DNA of 64,000 bases from Luteolibacter arcticus (lineage in GTDB: Bacteria > Verrucomicrobiota > Verrucomicrobiia > Verrucomicrobiales > Akkermansiaceae). A model generated the notes under the pieces. The model was not told where the DNA came from and did not search any database. It saw only the letters and a program-made list of their open reading frames with translations. How positions within the stretch are numbered: position 1 is the stretch's first letter; every line of letters starts with the position of its first letter. Of the stretch, positions 62,253 to 64,000 are shown in pieces. The position numbers were made by a program, and so were the translations under genes. The stretch spans positions 496,001-560,000 of the forward strand of contig NZ_JAPDDT010000004.1 in the NCBI RefSeq assembly GCF_025950235.1, read 5' to 3'.

Positions 62253-63053
62253 CTACGGCTTCGACAAACGAAAGAACCCACGGCCCGAAGCATTCGGCGC
62301 GGCACTGACCTGCCAGCTCCCTGAACTCTGGGTCGCTCCAATCACCTGCGTCCACGGCCCTGCCAAGCTCTCCGCGGTTTGCAACACCCAGCCGCCACTA
62401 TCCGCCACCGGCCAGCGAAGATCGAAGGAATTACCCGTCGCCGTGAGCGTCAAAGCCGGAGGAGCCGCAGGCGCCACAGCTCTCGTGATCACCAGTTGCG
62501 GCGCGTAGCCCGGGAACTCCATCGAGGCGAACGTCACATTGAGCGCAATGCTCTCGCTTTGCGCCTGCAGCGCAAAGCCGTGATTCGCGACACCGCCCGA
62601 TGCCCATGCGACCACCAGCGGCGTCACATCGATCTCCGTCCACGACCCCGACGAACCCGCAGGCACCACCAGCAGACCGGCGGAGTCCGCAGCCAGGAAA
62701 TGATTCCAACGCAACGTGGGATTCGTGATCGTCCACGCCGCAGTTTGGCGGAAGACCTCGACATTTCCCGGAGTCAACGCGCCAAACGCGGGATCCGGCG
62801 GAACCACGAAAAGCCGCAGCTTCGCGGCGCCGATCTCCCCGGAAGGAATCGCGAGGCCGGTGAGGTTGAACTGGATCAGCGAGCGCTGGGAGTGCGGCGA
62901 TCCCGCGCCGCTGGAATTGATTCCCAAGGTGGATGTCGTGCCCGTGGGCCGGTCGCTATAGGAATAAATGTCACTGTCCTTCGCGGAAGTCAGCGTGACG
63001 GTATCACCGGTGGCAGTCAGGCTGCACGCGAGCATCAGGATGGCGGATCTCAT
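62253..63053 (-). CDS. Secreted DNRLRE-domain protein
   Basis: A 266-residue protein with a short signal-like start (MRSAILMLACSLTATGDTVT). The DNRLRE (CBM96-like) domain spans about 20-190, with SDIYSYSDRPTGTTSTLGIN and QRSLIQFNLTGLAIPSGEIG, and WTEIDVTPLVVAWASGGVAN. A C-terminal beta domain follows (RWPVADSGGWVLQTAESLAG). It lies 9 bases after the TonB receptor gene on the same strand, so they are probably one unit; it may bind a ligand for the receptor, which is an inference. Confidence 0.8.
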   Translation of the reverse strand: MRSAILMLACSLTATGDTVTLTSAKDSDIYSYSDRPTGTTSTLGINSSGAGSPHSQRSLIQFNLTGLAIPSGEIGAAKLRLFVVPPDPAFGALTPGNVEVFRQTAAWTITNPTLRWNHFLAADSAGLLVVPAGSSGSWTEIDVTPLVVAWASGGVANHGFALQAQSESIALNVTFASMEFPGYAPQLVITRAVAPAAPPALTLTATGNSFDLRWPVADSGGWVLQTAESLAGPWTQVIGATQSSGSWQVSAAPNASGRGFFRLSKP

Positions 63054-63062
63054 GAAGTCTTG

Positions 63063-64000
63063 TTAGAAGGTTTTGGTGAAGGACAGGCTGAAGTTCCGGC
63101 CCGGTGCCGTGGAGCGATCGGAGGTGGCGTTGCCGCCGAGATGACCGTTGCCGCGACGCACGGAGCCCCATGCCCAGTACTTCTCGTCGAAGATGTTGTT
63201 GAAGCCGGCATGGATGGCCACCGTCTCCGTCGGTTCCCACCACGCGGCGAGATCGAGGGTGAACCAGGCGGGCGGCCGGAAAAACGCTCCCTGATTGGTG
63301 GTATCGTCCACCCGCGTCACCTCCGCGGTGTAGATGCCTGACAGCCGCGCGCCAAAGCGCCCCTCGGGATCCTCGTAGCCGATGAAGCCGGCGGTCTTCC
63401 ACGGCTCGATCGAGTTCAGCGGGACGTCGTCGGTCAGGTTGTTGCCGATCGACTTGCCGGTGGCCAATCCGAGCTGCCAGCCCTCGGCCTTGTCGTGGAA
63501 ATGACCCGCCTCCAGCATGCCGCCGAGTTCGAAGCCGTAGATCTCCGCTTCGCCGCGGTTCACCGTCGTGACGATCTCCCGGCCATCGTCATCCAGCTCG
63601 CCGGTCGGCACGCCATTCTCGATGAAGTCGCGGTAGTTCGTGTAGAAGACCGACGCTTGGAAACGCCCGGCATCTCCCTCCGCCTTAAAGCCGAGCTCGA
63701 AGGCATCGCTTTGCTCTTCCTCCAGCGAGGGATTCGGGATCGTCAAGGCACCCGCGGGATTCCCACCGGAGGGCGGGTGATCGAAGACCATCGACAACTC
63801 CTCGGCAGTCGGATTCCGCACGCCGTGGGCATAGGTGCCATACCATTGGACGATCTCCGTGGGCTTCCACGCGAGATTCAGGCGGGGCGAGACGGAGAAG
63901 TTCTCGTAATCGGTCGGCGGCTCCTGACCAAAGCGACCGAGCGCAGCGAGACGATCGAGATAGGCTTGGTTCGGGTCCGGCTTGATCCCCTGCCAATCGA
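63063..64000 (-). CDS. TonB-dependent receptor, C-terminal part (5' end outside window)
   Basis: About 312 codons of the outer-membrane beta-barrel of a TonB-dependent receptor; the frame is open at the window edge. Typical strands are seen: WYGTYAHGVRNPTAEEL, SDAFELGFKAEGDAGRFQAS, VFYTNYRDFIENGVPTGELD, and the last strand FSLSFTKTF ends with Phe as required for barrel assembly. The plug domain and TonB box are outside. The closest type is the haemin/transferrin-like class, but the ligand is not shown. Confidence 0.9.
   Translation of the reverse strand, partial: DWQGIKPDPNQAYLDRLAALGRFGQEPPTDYENFSVSPRLNLAWKPTEIVQWYGTYAHGVRNPTAEELSMVFDHPPSGGNPAGALTIPNPSLEEEQSDAFELGFKAEGDAGRFQASVFYTNYRDFIENGVPTGELDDDGREIVTTVNRGEAEIYGFELGGMLEAGHFHDKAEGWQLGLATGKSIGNNLTDDVPLNSIEPWKTAGFIGYEDPEGRFGARLSGIYTAEVTRVDDTTNQGAFFRPPAWFTLDLAAWWEPTETVAIHAGFNNIFDEKYWAWGSVRRGNGHLGGNATSDRSTAPGRNFSLSFTKTF

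Noticed and set aside
61954..62355. Minus-strand frame over the second hairpin element, and a similar one at 21627-21911
   Set aside because: Both are read-throughs of the repeat (shared MSRPVGTK-like peptide), not genes.
1..64000. tRNA, rRNA, CRISPR array, insertion sequence or prophage
   Set aside because: No cloverleaf-type sequence, repeat-spacer array, transposase or integrase was noticed on reading both strands by eye; a tRNAscan or Infernal run would be decisive.

Overview
The window looks like a chromosomal piece of a GC-rich (by eye well above 60 % GC) member of the Verrucomicrobiota, probably a Luteolibacter/Haloferula-like Verrucomicrobiaceae. This is an inference. The grounds are the mix of PEP-CTERM proteins, DUF1800/DUF1501 pairs, giant secreted Calx-beta/DUF11/TSP3 proteins, a PA14-GSDH-dihaem fusion and a full diaminopimelate pathway. 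No rRNA, tRNA, CRISPR array, transposase or phage gene was seen.

Layout. 1-449: 3' end of polA. 450-923: non-coding, hairpin-rich. 924-6080 (-): a three-gene unit made of a free-standing acyl carrier protein, an FAD-dependent oxidoreductase (ATGA-coupled) and a fused HyuA-HyuB/5-oxoprolinase, closed by a strong terminator. 6298-6832 (+): coiled-coil lipoprotein and a 37-aa single-span membrane protein. 6922-11958 (+): four-gene exopolysaccharide unit (three glycosyltransferases and an O-antigen ligase/polymerase-like protein) with overlapping stop/start codons. 11945-12631 (-): MBL-fold hydrolase. 12749-16222: secreted PA14/GSDH/dihaem cytochrome fusion. 16343-16882: small secreted protein. 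17029-21825: an unrecognised 1127-aa protein followed by a GPH-type sugar symporter. 22092-24587: divergent LacI regulator and a GH2-like secreted protein. 24613-26911: small membrane protein and SLC13 permease. 27086-35905: two giant secreted paralogues in tandem. 35934-36230: a second copy of the small membrane protein family.

36311-40856 (-): rpsO-pnp, a rhomboid protease and an isolated nuoB-nuoC pair. 40981-50335 (+): Uma2 nuclease-like protein, then a biosynthetic block of trpA, dapF, a zeta-toxin-like pair, dapA, vapBC, dapB, folK, panB, a GGQ release-factor-like protein, thyA, a small membrane protein, folA and a DUF3127 protein with an SSB-like tail. 50332-53468: cinA, a secreted unknown, rsfS (all -) and xth (+). 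53514-61941 (+): PEP-CTERM protein, DUF1800 giant, DUF1501, GspG-like protein and a second PEP-CTERM protein. 62253-64000 (-): DNRLRE protein and the C-terminal part of a TonB-dependent receptor.

The most unusual items are these: (a) a dispersed three-hairpin element present in two copies 40 kb apart, each between convergent genes, with a compensatory base-pair change; (b) the ACP/FAD oxidoreductase/oxoprolinase unit; (c) a perfect TGTGA-N6-TCACA palindrome upstream of nuoB and of an almost leaderless Uma2 promoter; (d) two toxin-antitoxin-like pairs embedded in the dap cluster, one coupled to dapB; (e) a shared motif TGYAATTTTRTGCA in front of two secreted-protein genes; (f) two paralogues of an undescribed small membrane protein family.
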